From NCBI RefSeq assembly GCF_002994745.2, contig NC_037090.1:30982501-31046500 (forward strand): a stretch of 64,000 nucleotides of DNA. Direction: 5' to 3'. The notes below the pieces were generated by a model, which worked only from the letters and a program-made list of their open reading frames with translations, was not told the DNA's origin and searched no databases. Shown here piece by piece: positions 36,701 through 46,118 of this stretch. Source of the DNA: Rosa chinensis. Its lineage: Eukaryota; Streptophyta; Magnoliopsida; Rosales; Rosaceae. The position numbers were made by a program, and so were the translations under genes. Position 1 is the stretch's first letter. Every line of letters begins with the position of its first letter.

Positions 36701-39700
36701 AAAGGCATGTAGGTGATATTTTTTATGATCAGGGAATTTCAATCTAATATCTATGTAGTTGTTGTATCTACTTGTAGAGACAACCTTTGATTGTTGAAGC
36801 TCATTTTCTTGAGCTGCTTGTTCCTTTGGAATGAATGGTTTACATTCTTCTCTTGGAACAATTTCTGGTGTTTCAACCAGTTCAATTTCTTCATCGATTT
36901 TTTCTTCATCGATGATTTCTTCCTTTATTTTTGAGGAAGATGGTTCCATGACTTTCTGGAACAGAGTTTCTACTACTTTCGCCTTTTGCTCAGAGAAATA
37001 TTCTTCATATTCTTGTTCAACCAACTGGCTGACAAGACCATTCTTGATTTTTCTTCTTGCTTCAGCTATGAAACATTCCTTGTGATAAGTTTTCTTAGAT
37101 TCTTCACAAAACATAGGGAGACCATTCTTTTCATGACATAGGCAGTAGTCACAAACGAATGTACCAGGGTTCACCTGATAAGAAGACATTAATGCTTCTG
37201 TCTTGCTTTCTTCCCAATTTTTGATTCTCAAAACATTCATTTGTCTGGATTCGAAGTACTCTACTTCAGAATCTATCCCAAACTCATCTGATGATTCTTC
37301 TTCCTCAGACCAGGCAGAATAAACTGACCTGTCGTCATCTTCTTCATCAGAATAGGCTATTTCGTAGCCTTTCATGTTTGCTACTTTTACTATTTGCTCA
37401 TATTCTTCGAAGAGAGCTTTAGTAGATCTTTTACCCTTTTCAGGGCATTCATTGGCATAGTGCCCTTCAGCTTTACATAACCAACATCGGCAAGCTTTCT
37501 TGCTTGGTTGTTTTTGCTGATGAGTATTCTTCTTTTTCTTGAAGAATTTCTTTTTAGGATCTTCATCCTTTTGTTTCTTATAATCGGAACTCTTCTTGAA
37601 TTTCCAATCCCTTTTTTGATTACTCTTTTTGAAATTTTTAGAGTAATATTTTTCTTTCTTTTTTCTGTGGAATTTGGATTCATGACATCCCCAGTTTGTG
37701 GGCATATCTAATATTCCATAACAGAAATTTTCAACTCCTTTGAGTTGTTTCTTAGCCATCTTAGCTCTAAGATTGGCTTTGCATTGCTCTTTTAGTAATT
37801 GTCGGATTCTGTCGGCAATTCCTCCAACTGAAAATCTTTCAATTGGTTTTTCAGCTATGCTTTCTCTCACAGCTGTTCTCCATGGTTCAGGGAGTTTTCT
37901 ATGCAACAGATTAACTAGATCAGTATTTTCTAGTTCACCAATTGTACAATAATATTCTTGAAACTCATTCAAGTATTCTTCGAAATATCTCATCTCACAA
38001 ATTTTGAGAGCATAGATATTCGATTTTGCCGTTTCTTTGGCTTTTTCACTTAGATTTGAAAGATCTCCATAGAACTGATCGTACAGAGGTACTGCAAAAT
38101 CATACGGAGACTTTGATTTTTTGATTTCTTCAAGCCAATTCCTTCCTCTGGCAGTTTCTTTGAAGGATAGGTAGTACTTTTTTGCTACTCCAGTAAGGGT
38201 AGTTTCATAGTACACCTGTAAATTTGGTGCTTCAAATTTACCAAGGGTAAGTGCAGAAGCCATCATCAGGCTGTCTACCCATTGGTCAATGGTTTTTCTT
38301 TTGTCTAGACTCTTGTCTAGATTTAACCAGATGCCATAGTTCGTGATCGGAACTCTAGGCAAATTGTCCTCTGGGACAAATCTTTGGGAATTTCTTTCCC
38401 CTTTTTTACCCGTGGGGGCTTTCTGAAATGAGAGTTTTGTTTCCTTTTTTTCTCTGCTAATGAAAGTTCTAGAGCTTTCTCCATCTTCCATTTCTATATC
38501 TTGGTAAGGAAAGACTTTTCTCGTCTTTCTGATTTTGAATTCTTTCATCTCTTCGAATATTTTTTCTAATCGATCAGGATTTTCACAATTCTCAGCTTCT
38601 TCATATAGTTCATAGAGCTTCTCAGCTTTGAACATATTGAATGGTCTGTTTAGATCAGCTTCTAGATCTTCTTCTGATATTGGCTCTACAATAGTGGGTT
38701 TTGTACCACTGACACTAGCTTCTCTAGTGCTGTAGCTTCTTCTCAGAAGACTGCTGTTTATCCTGAGGTTCTCAGGACAGACATCACTTTTTCTGTGATT
38801 GTCAAAGTTGAGGCTGATTTCTCCAGTTTTTCTACTCTCGTAGATCTTTGCTTTTGCTCTTTCCGGCTGCTTTTTTGGACCGGATAATTTCCATTCAAGA
38901 GGAAAAGTCACTTCATTCCAAGTAACTTTGTGGATCTGTTTGTTCAAAAAAAAAAAAAAAAAAACTTTGTGGATCTGTTGTGAATGGTTCTTCTGATTGG
39001 TGAGGAATCCAGTGGTAAGAACTGGGATATTTGTTATCCTTGTCTTAGGGGCTACTGTAGTACTCATCAATTTATAGTATATTCTATATACTATAGCAAG
39101 TTCTTGCATATCTTCTTTCATGGATATGCCATCTGTCTTGACTCTCAATCGTAGACAATAAGCTGCATCTTTCAAGCTGGTGGTGAAGTTGGGGAAGCAG
39201 TTGAAATATGCCACTTGATCACATAAGGATGCTTCGAGGGTTCCCAACAAACTAGCTTGGAAGTCTGTTAACCTATTGTCCTGTAGAACACATAGGACCG
39301 AACAGTTTATGCCTTCACGTGCAAGCAAATTTATGCCTACTTGGACTGCTCCAATATGCATAAATTGATATTTTTTTGCTTGAGCTCTGGCAACTTCTGA
39401 AGGAGTGATTAATAGTAGATCAGTCTCTCCTCCTGCTGTAGCTGGTGTTGTAATTTCCAGAAGTTTAAAATAATGGCTATCCATTAATTCAAACTTTCCC
39501 CTTTTGTAGATTTGTTTAAAATCTAACTTTGGGATTGAGGAATTTTTTACCTCTTGTTCGATTTCGTTGAATTCGAACTCTTCAGCATTTATGAGCTGTA
39601 CTCCTTTCTTTTTTCCAAAGATGCTTAACATCTTGATATCTCTTTTCTCCGGGTTTTCATACCGGATACTAATCTGACTAGTAGATGGTTCCAGAAAAAT

Positions 39701-42700
39701 CATGTTTGGAACACGATTTGTGTATGGTTTTTCTAATGGTTTGAATCCATTTGTTTTCTTTTTCACTGTAGGCACTTTCTTGTCCTTCAGTATATTTTTC
39801 ATAGAATCCAGCATTTTTTGCTGTTCATTGATTTTTCTACTGACAACTGTCAGCTTTTCTTCTTCCGTTTTTGGCAGTTCCTTGATATAATCCAGTTTAT
39901 TTTCCAATCTTTCCAATTGGTGGATTATAGCAGGTACTTTTTCTAGATGAGTTTGACATCTAGATAATTCTAATAACAGCCTCTGATATTTCTCATCAGA
40001 GGAATTTAATAGAGAATTTATTTTCTCTAATAACAATTCTGACATTGTCCCCATTTAGGAGGGGTTCTCCTTGAGCTATTTTACAAGCTCTGATACCAGT
40101 GATGTGCGGATCTAACCAATGCTCAAATAATCCAGAGGTTTTTGTTCTATTTCTAGAACATATAAGAGATTATCAATATCTTCTTCTAGTTTATAGAGTC
40201 TAGTTTGGAGTCTATAAATAATATCCCAGTAGTTGGGAGTATTTCTGTTGAGCTTATCTCTAAAGAGTTTCAGCTTTCTCAACTTTTCTCTTTCTGTGTT
40301 TAATTCTTTGCTAGTGTTCTTACAAATACCAAGTAACTCTAATCTGTCAACAATCGAAATTATGAATAGTAAAATAACTGTTTATGACAGGACCCGACCC
40401 AGGAATCACCCCTATTATCTGGATACGAGCCTGCGGGGCCCACATTAAGCGAAATCCTACCGAAAATTCGGCAGAACCTCCCCTAAATATGGGCAACCCA
40501 AAAATTTAACAAACCTGGATATGATTACAACAGTAACTTCTACTCAACCTACAATATCATATTCACAACCCAAGCATATATATTACATCCGGAAAATTTA
40601 AATCCCAACATAATCCTCCGTAAGCGACAACATCCATCAAACTTAAAGGAAAAGGTATATCAGAGCAACACTAAAACTAAGCCGATATCATACAAGGTAG
40701 GTTAAGTAATAACCTACGGACAAAAACGGAAGCGCTGATTTCCAAAGTCCTTGAGCCTGGACGCAATCTCGGCAATCTGAAATCTGGGCATTTGAAAACG
40801 AAGGGCCCAGGGGAAAACATATAAAACCATTAGAGTGAGTGGACAAAACCGAAACGAGAATCAAAACAATTTATGGTATGCTTCCCCATTTCTCTTTTTA
40901 ACAAAACCATCATGCAGCGATACTTCATGAAAATTTCCAACTCAATCCTTTTTCCAAGAAACTCATTTGATTACTAGGAAGGACTGCTTCCTAGGCATCT
41001 CATGCCATCGGGGAGGGACTGCCACCCGATGACGCATCGGAAGGGACTGCCAACCGGATAGGAGGCGGTGATTAGTTGGGACTGCCAACTAGCCACAGGT
41101 AGTAGACGGGACTGCCGACTAACTACCTCAAGTCATCTGGAAAGGACTGCCAACCAGATGACACTTCGGATGGGACTGCCAACCGAGCTGTAGTCTGGAC
41201 GGGACTGCCGACCAGACTATTACCTAGAAGGGACTGCCAACTAGGTAAGATACGCATGCGCCAAAACTGGCCTCCTTGTGATCAACTGCTTTCTTTTTAA
41301 ATCCTTTACTTTCCATAGAGTCACATTTTCTCAAATAATAAATCAACTGAAAACTTATTTCCATGCTGCATGCATTATTTTAACAAAATAAAAGTCCACT
41401 CACAAGTGAATCCCGCAGCTAACCCTGCTGCCTGCCTGTGTCCTCCTCGCTCGAGGGCTCAGTACGTCCTGTCACAATAGAATAGGATATAATTAACCAT
41501 ATAATGAGATACTCTCAAAAACAACTCATTCCCCTCGGAATAAGTATCCGTTATTCACAAATGGTTATAAAACGCCCATCCTTTAATTTGGGATTAAATT
41601 CTATCATTCCTTTACAATCTCAATGCCCTCTAACTCAAACTACTCAACCGATTTTTAATTCGATTTCTCAATCGTTCAAGGACTTCACTTAATTTAAATC
41701 TTCACAAGAACCTTTCGATAACTAAATCAATTTAATCTCACCTCCTTCATCACAAACTACCACCAATCGACAATATAAATCCTTCCAAAAATTCCCACAA
41801 TCATTCTTAATTTTTTCCCTTTTTCTAATTCACGATTCCAACTCCACCTTCTCAAATTCACCCTACTACCTAACAAATACTTCACAAAAGTCCTTTAACA
41901 AGAGATAACACCCAACACTACAAACATGACAAATCCAACATCTATGTTCAACAATCCAAATCCAACAATTTCAAATTTAACACAAAACTCAGAGATTAAA
42001 TTCAATTCCATTTAACCCATTTAATCCAAAATCAACTCCAAAAAAACACAACCATTTCTAAACCTGCAACAGTCGACAATTTCCAACAAAACAACCCTCA
42101 CAACCAGTCAACTAGCTTAAAAACAATTCAACAATCTTCAATCCTGCAACAACAATTAAAACTAGACAGAAGGGGTCGAAAATTCAACCCAAAAATCTGG
42201 AAATTCGGTGTTTACTGTTCATCACAACACTTCAACATCAATCTCACTTCCACAAGCTAAAATGAAGTTGAAAACATATCTAGCACTTCACAGGAAACCA
42301 AAACCATGAAGATTTCCGGCCGATACAGCCGGAAATCGAAGACCCAGTCGGAAAATAAAACCCGACCGCCACTGTTCATCAACACTACCACCTCCTCCGG
42401 CCAAATCAATCTACAAGGAGGTTGATAAAGTGTTCCATCCTTCCCAGCGACCCAAAAACATAAAGATTTTCGGCCGGAGACCGCCGGAAATCGAAAACCC
42501 AGCCGGGGTTCTCAAACCCGATCGGCTCACTTCCCCCTAAATTGAACAAATTGAAGCTACCCAGCTAAAATCGCGTACCTGAGAAGAAAGGGAATGAAGA
42601 GACGAAGCTACGGTGGCCGGAGGTGAGTCCAACGACGTCCGGTGGTGGAGGAATCGGCCGGAAATCGGTTCCGGGTGCGCAGAGACGGAAAGAAGAGAAA

Positions 42701-45542
42701 AGAAACAGGGGGGGGGGGTTTGATATCGGGTTCTCCCGATACTCTCTCTCTCTCTCCTTTTTAATAATCCTAATTTCCTTTTCATTAAACAAAACCAATA
42801 ATTTCAAAAGGAAAAAAAATAAAAAAATACCTTAAACACTTTAATCACAACTTCCCCGTAAAAACTCCAATCGAAACAAACTTCGTATCCACGAACTCGA
42901 TTTTTCGTATTCTACGACAATCTCAAAGAAATTTCCTAATTTACCGTACTAAAGAAAAGTCACTTTTCGGTCAACCACGGTAAAAAGTAATTAGTAGGTA
43001 CGGGGCATTACAGTTTACCTTCGAGTATAAAGGATGAGTTTATACCTGCAAATGTTTAGACAAACAAATTCAAAGCATGGGCCCATTACGCTCCGTCAAT
43101 TTTTATTTTTACAGAGGAAAGAGATAACTATTAAGGAAAGTAAAAGACTCACTAAAGACAAAATGTCCTTAAGTGTAAACTTTTGTCCTTAAATGTGTAA
43201 AACCAAATGATGAGGAGTTATTTGTGTTTTGAAATCTTAGTAGGGGGGTATATGTAGTTTACTATATAATTTAATGATATGCTGACGTTGGTCGAGTTTC
43301 AGGTAGGACCTAGGGTGCAGATGGACAGGGAGAGATTCCCACCAAACAACGTGCTGCTGACTTTGGTGGGAGCAGGGTTGCTGTGGATGGGATGGGCCGG
43401 TTTCAACGGCGGAGATCCGTATGCGGCCAACATAACCGCCTCCATGGCTGTCCTCAACACTAACATTTGCGCCGCCACGAGTCTCTTGGTGTGGACGGCG
43501 CTCGATGTCATCTTCTTCAACAAGCCCTCCGTCATCGGAGCAGTCCAGGGAATGATTACTGGCCTCGTCGTCATTACTCCCGCTGCAGGTACTTAATTAG
43601 CTCTTTTACTTTTATCCTCCATTATGAATTTAGGGTTGGCTTTAGCGTAGAGACTCGTTATAATGTGAATTCAAGAGTTAACTCGAAGTTTATGAACAAC
43701 ATAAACAATTGGTTTGTATCAAATAACAGTTCATCGAATATACTAAATATTTCTACTGCTCCAAATTGCCATCGCCTACTGACACGAAACCACTAGAAGG
43801 CCAAGGATGATTGTCTATGCCACAGCCAGACATTTTTGCCACCGTTGCTGACCCAACTCCAGAACAGGAACAACCCGCTAGACGGCCAAAAGGAAGATTG
43901 TCTCTGTCACAACCTGCAGTGGTCTCTGTCACAATCTGCAGTGCGTCCTAACTGGTAGGAACTTATTACCGACAAAACCAAACAAAAAACCAGACTCTAA
44001 AACTCTAGGAACACCGGCCCACCAACAAGGGCCCAACAACAAAACCCTGCCCAACTGTATCTCCGTCTCCCCTACTCCGATCACCAGCCATTTCTCCTGC
44101 CCTCCAACATCCCTTTTGCGGCAACAAGCACCACCTACCATCATGTCGCCATCCCGGATCGAACACCAGAACAGATCAAACAGAGCCAATCCTGATCTGA
44201 TAGATCCGAGCAGATCGGAACCGTGCTGTCATTACCACAGCACCACCCACCATTATGTCGCCATCCCTGCCACGCCCTGGAAATGCGCCGCCCCAGCACC
44301 ACAACTCCGCCCCCAGATCCGATCAAATAGACCTCATCCAGATCGAATTGATTTGATCCAAACACAGTACCACCTAGCAGTCTCCAACCTCGTGCCGCCA
44401 AGCGAAACCGCTGACCAAGCCAGCAAAGGACAAACCACACTCCGGCTGCCGCCTCGATCTCCCCCTTCCTCTCCTGAGAAAATGTCACCGCAATCTCTCC
44501 GATTCAAACAAGATGCCTATTCAGGAACCCGACACTCACTCCAGACCCACACAGGCCGACATACACCCGTCCGACGACTGCAAAACGCGTCCCTTTGCTA
44601 TATTAGATGGGTCAAATGTTATATTATGTAGAAAAGAAGAAAAGGAAAAATATTTTTGGGTCTCTTTCCATTAATTAATTTGTCTACACTTCTCTTATTT
44701 TTGCTCTTAATATATAATTGATAGGATCTGGGTGTCCATTAGAAAAAAATTTCTTATCAATCTATGTTTGTACGTTATCAGAGTTAACGTACATGTTCGT
44801 CCATGTGATATGAGGATGTACTTTGACTATGAAACTCATCAAGATTTTTCAATATTAAATTGTAATGTATATCGACTAATATTCTATTTTAATTAAAAGA
44901 AAGTGTAAAGTGAAAAACACTATAAAATTAAACGATAAAGCTAGTAATGCAAGAAGCTAGTGGCCTGTAGCACAATCCATTTTATGATATCTAACTATGT
45001 AATTGCATAGACTGATGGTACGTGTATTGTGTAATTTCGTGAATGAATTAGGTCTTGTACAAGGATGGGCAGCAATAGTGATGGGAGTATTGGCTGGCAG
45101 CGTGCCATGGTTCACCATGATGATCGTAGACAAAAGGTGGAGACTCTTAACCGCAGTTGACGACACCCTCGGCGTCGTCCATACCCACGCAGTGGCCGGA
45201 TTCCTAGGCGGCATATTGACCGGCATCTTTGCCGAGCCCCAACTATGTGCGCTCTTCTTGCAAGTCACGAACTCTCGCGGGGTAGCCTACGGGGGCATCC
45301 AAGTGTTCAAACAAATCGCAGCTGCCCTGTTCATCATCGGATGGAACATCGTGGTGACCTCAATCATTTGTGTGGCAATTCGGTTTGTGGTTCCTCTACG
45401 CATGCCGGAGGAGCAGTTGTTGATTGGAGATAACGCAGTGCATGGGGAAGAGGCCTACGCTTTGTGGGGTGATGGGGAGCTGTACGATCATCCTTCTACT
45501 ATTATAAATAATAACGGACGTGTGGCTGAGGCTCCCAGTTAG
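30777..45542 (+). CDS. AMT3;1-like: ammonium transporter, AMT2/AMT3 clade (copy 2)
   Basis: Exons 30777-31409, 43303-43588 and 45052-45542, all with GT-AG junctions matching the other copies, give 469 aa. Pore and gate residues match copy 3, including MDYAGG Asp, the following pore His, and HTHAVAG. Two oddities affect only this copy. The tail motif reads [18 protein letters not shown] (Asp to Asn), and after GELYD the native tail is replaced by [17 protein letters not shown] from an inserted element (45489-45577). The original tail codons survive downstream (about 45594-45632) as untranslated sequence. Intron 1 is 11.9 kb because it holds nested mobile DNA, and intron 2 (1.46 kb) also has foreign sequence. 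The frame is open; whether it is spliced efficiently cannot be told from the sequence. Confidence 0.88.
32930..32939 (-). terminator. viral polyadenylation signals
   Basis: Two overlapping AATAAA hexamers on the minus strand, about 285 bases downstream of the TATA box. In caulimovirids the transcript passes the signal once and ends at it on the second pass. Confidence 0.55.
33219..33225 (-). promoter_or_regulatory. TATA box of the viral full-length promoter
   Basis: CTATAAAAGGAGC on the minus strand, about 215 bases beyond the end of the polyprotein frame. Position and sequence fit the pregenomic RNA promoter of caulimovirids. Confidence 0.6.
33437..40054 (-). pseudogene. caulimovirid polyprotein, interrupted
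   Basis: A single frame runs from the ATG at 40054 to the TGA-side end at 33437 (about 2,200 codons) and is broken only by in-frame stops at 36524-36526, 36329-36331 and 35894-35896. In order: an N-terminal coiled coil (to about residue 95); a 30K-type movement protein core (about 39,700-39,000); coat region with a lysine-rich stretch and CCHC knuckle (about 37,445-37,490); a Cys/His cluster (about 37,060-37,160); a protease with D-N-G-S in place of D-T/S-G-S (about 36,690); RT with YIDD at 35546-35557; RNase H with its acidic residues about 35,100-34,760; and a C-terminal extension of roughly 430 residues I cannot assign. A 39-base in-frame insertion lies at 38941-38979. It is not functional as it stands. 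Confidence 0.88.
40083..40098 (-). other. viral primer-binding site (initiator Met tRNA)
   Basis: The minus strand reads TGGTATCAGAGCTTGT. The first 12 bases are the complement of the plant initiator Met-tRNA 3' end, used by all caulimovirids to start minus-strand DNA. It lies only about 30 bases upstream of the polyprotein ATG. Confidence 0.85.
40974..41248. repeat. array of nine hairpins with constant loop and changing stems
   Basis: Nine units share the core GGGACTGCC (or GGACTGC) but each is flanked by its own inverted arms. Examples are CTAGGAAG/CTTCCTAG (40974-40994), CATCGGG/CCCGATG (41006-41031), TAGTTGG/CCAACTA (41073-41091), CATCTGG/CCAGATG (41134-41160), TAGTCTGG/CCAGACTA (41191-41219) and TTACCTAG/CTAGGTAA (41220-41248). 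Less regular units are at 41036-41059, 41099-41126 and 41166-41186. The stems differ yet stay complementary. Confidence 0.92.
42709..42757. repeat. G run and CT repeat in the solo LTR
   Basis: About ten G at 42709-42718, then CTCTCTCTCTCTCT near 42741. Simple sequence, no function inferred. Confidence 0.7.
43764..44582. other. GC-richer foreign segment in AMT copy 2 intron 2
   Basis: Copies 2 and 3 align up to TAGATATTTCTAC and again from AAAACGCGTCCC. Between these points copy 3 has about 125 bases of AT-rich intron, while copy 2 has about 820 bases of GC-richer DNA with repeated GATCAGATC/GATCCGAGC-like motifs and duplicated CTCTGTCACAA...CTGCAGTG units near 43900. The open frames (for example 44116-44631) look compositional. 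Probably part of a transposable element, class unknown. Confidence 0.55.
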
Positions 45543-45577
45543 GCTGGGTTCAAAACCTCTTTTTTTTTTAAAAAAAA
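45489..45577 (+). mobile_element. SINE-like insertion replacing the AMT copy 2 tail
   Basis: Compared with copy 3, 16 bases after GAGCTGTA(C/T)GAT are replaced by about 89 bases containing TGTGGCTGAGG, the tRNA B-box-like GGTTCAAAACC (45547-45557) and an A run. The core matches the insertion in the copy 1 promoter (about 2748-2785). It supplies a new stop at 45540-45542. No clean target duplication is seen, consistent with a small deletion at insertion. Confidence 0.55.
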
Positions 45578-45659
45578 AACATTATTTGGAAAATGGTAAG
45601 TTTGCATCCAGTGGCGCCACTCAGGCTGTCTAAGCTACCCTCCTACCGAAATATCATTG

Positions 45660-45805
45660 TGAATTTTATCGGTTACAGTTGTACGTGTATTGTCACTGAA
45701 ACAATTACATGTCCTCATTTGTATGTATATTGTGAATTATATCGGTTACAGTTGTACGAGTATTGTCACTGAAACAATTACATGTCCTCATTTGTATGTA
45801 TATTG
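45660..45805. repeat. 73-bp tandem duplication in AMT copy 2 3' flank
   Basis: The segment TGTGAATT...ATCGGTTACAGT...TGTATGTATAT occurs twice with a period of 73. Copy 3 has the same doubling (60268-60413), while copy 1 has one unit. It may lie in the 3' UTR. Confidence 0.85.
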
Positions 45806-46118
45806 CTATTTGGGTTTGCATTTGGCTTATCGATGATGCGAATGATTATTTCCCATCACATGGAAATGCTCAATGGCATATTTCATGAACGATTGGTTGA
45901 CATATAAACCATACTGCATGCCCAAACTCCAAAAGCCTTAAATCCTAAATTCGAGTCTAATTTACTGGACCCCTAATTTACCATACAGCCAATGCTCATA
46001 TGAAACTGGATATATCTTGGCTCTTCCTCAAATGTATAGATGTTTTAGATTATATATGATGCAGAACATAACTCTACTTCTAATTTCATATTGGCTTGTT
46101 CTAAAAGATTGTTATGTT

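Larger units (their letters stand above)
40385..43012 (-). mobile_element. 2.6-kb Gypsy-type solo LTR
   Basis: On the minus strand it starts TGTAATGCCCCGTACC and ends GGGTCCTGTCA, with a perfect 5-bp duplication GTTTA (40380-40384 and 43013-43017). No internal domain is present, so it is a solo LTR left by recombination. It interrupts the leader of the pararetrovirus and is therefore younger than it. It contains the hairpin array at 40974-41248. A truncated relative lies at 10006-10530. No coding frame is recognised. Confidence 0.9.
32640..43130 (-). mobile_element. endogenous caulimovirid (pararetrovirus) relic
   Basis: One long polyprotein frame has movement protein, coat zinc knuckle, aspartic protease, reverse transcriptase and RNase H in that order, with no integrase. 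This single-frame layout is that of petuvirus- or florendovirus-like members of the Caulimoviridae. Upstream of the frame is a Met-tRNA primer site. Downstream are a TATA box and polyadenylation signals, as expected for the intergenic promoter of a circular genome opened on integration. Three in-frame stops, an insertion in the frame and a solo LTR in the leader show that it is old and inactive. Ends are approximate. Confidence 0.85.
32551..43263. mobile_element. 10.7-kb composite insertion in AMT copy 2 intron 1
   Basis: Copy 3 is continuous across this place. The insertion is flanked by ATATAATTTA on both sides (32541-32550 and 43264-43273), a 9-10-bp duplication. Its outer edges, AGACAACTACAAATGACTACC on the left and GGGGGGTATATGTAGTTTACT on the right, are imperfect inverted copies, and the following sequence also resembles its mate (TTAACACAAAAGTCC against GACAAAAGTTTAC reversed). 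The simplest reading is a Mutator-like TIR element that later received the pararetrovirus. The exact inner borders of the virus are not visible. Confidence 0.72.

Noticed and set aside
36524..40054. Viral frame considered as a Gypsy or Copia retrotransposon
   Set aside because: It has a movement-protein region and coat-type zinc knuckle, no integrase, and no LTRs of its own around it; the Met-tRNA site with a downstream promoter fits a caulimovirid.
40974..41248. Hairpin array considered as a CRISPR array
   Set aside because: The constant part is only about 9 bases, the variable parts are self-complementary arms and not unique spacers, and the context is a plant LTR.
44116..44631. 171-aa open frame in AMT copy 2 intron 2
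   Set aside because: Low-complexity GC-rich sequence, with overlapping long frames on both strands and no domain.
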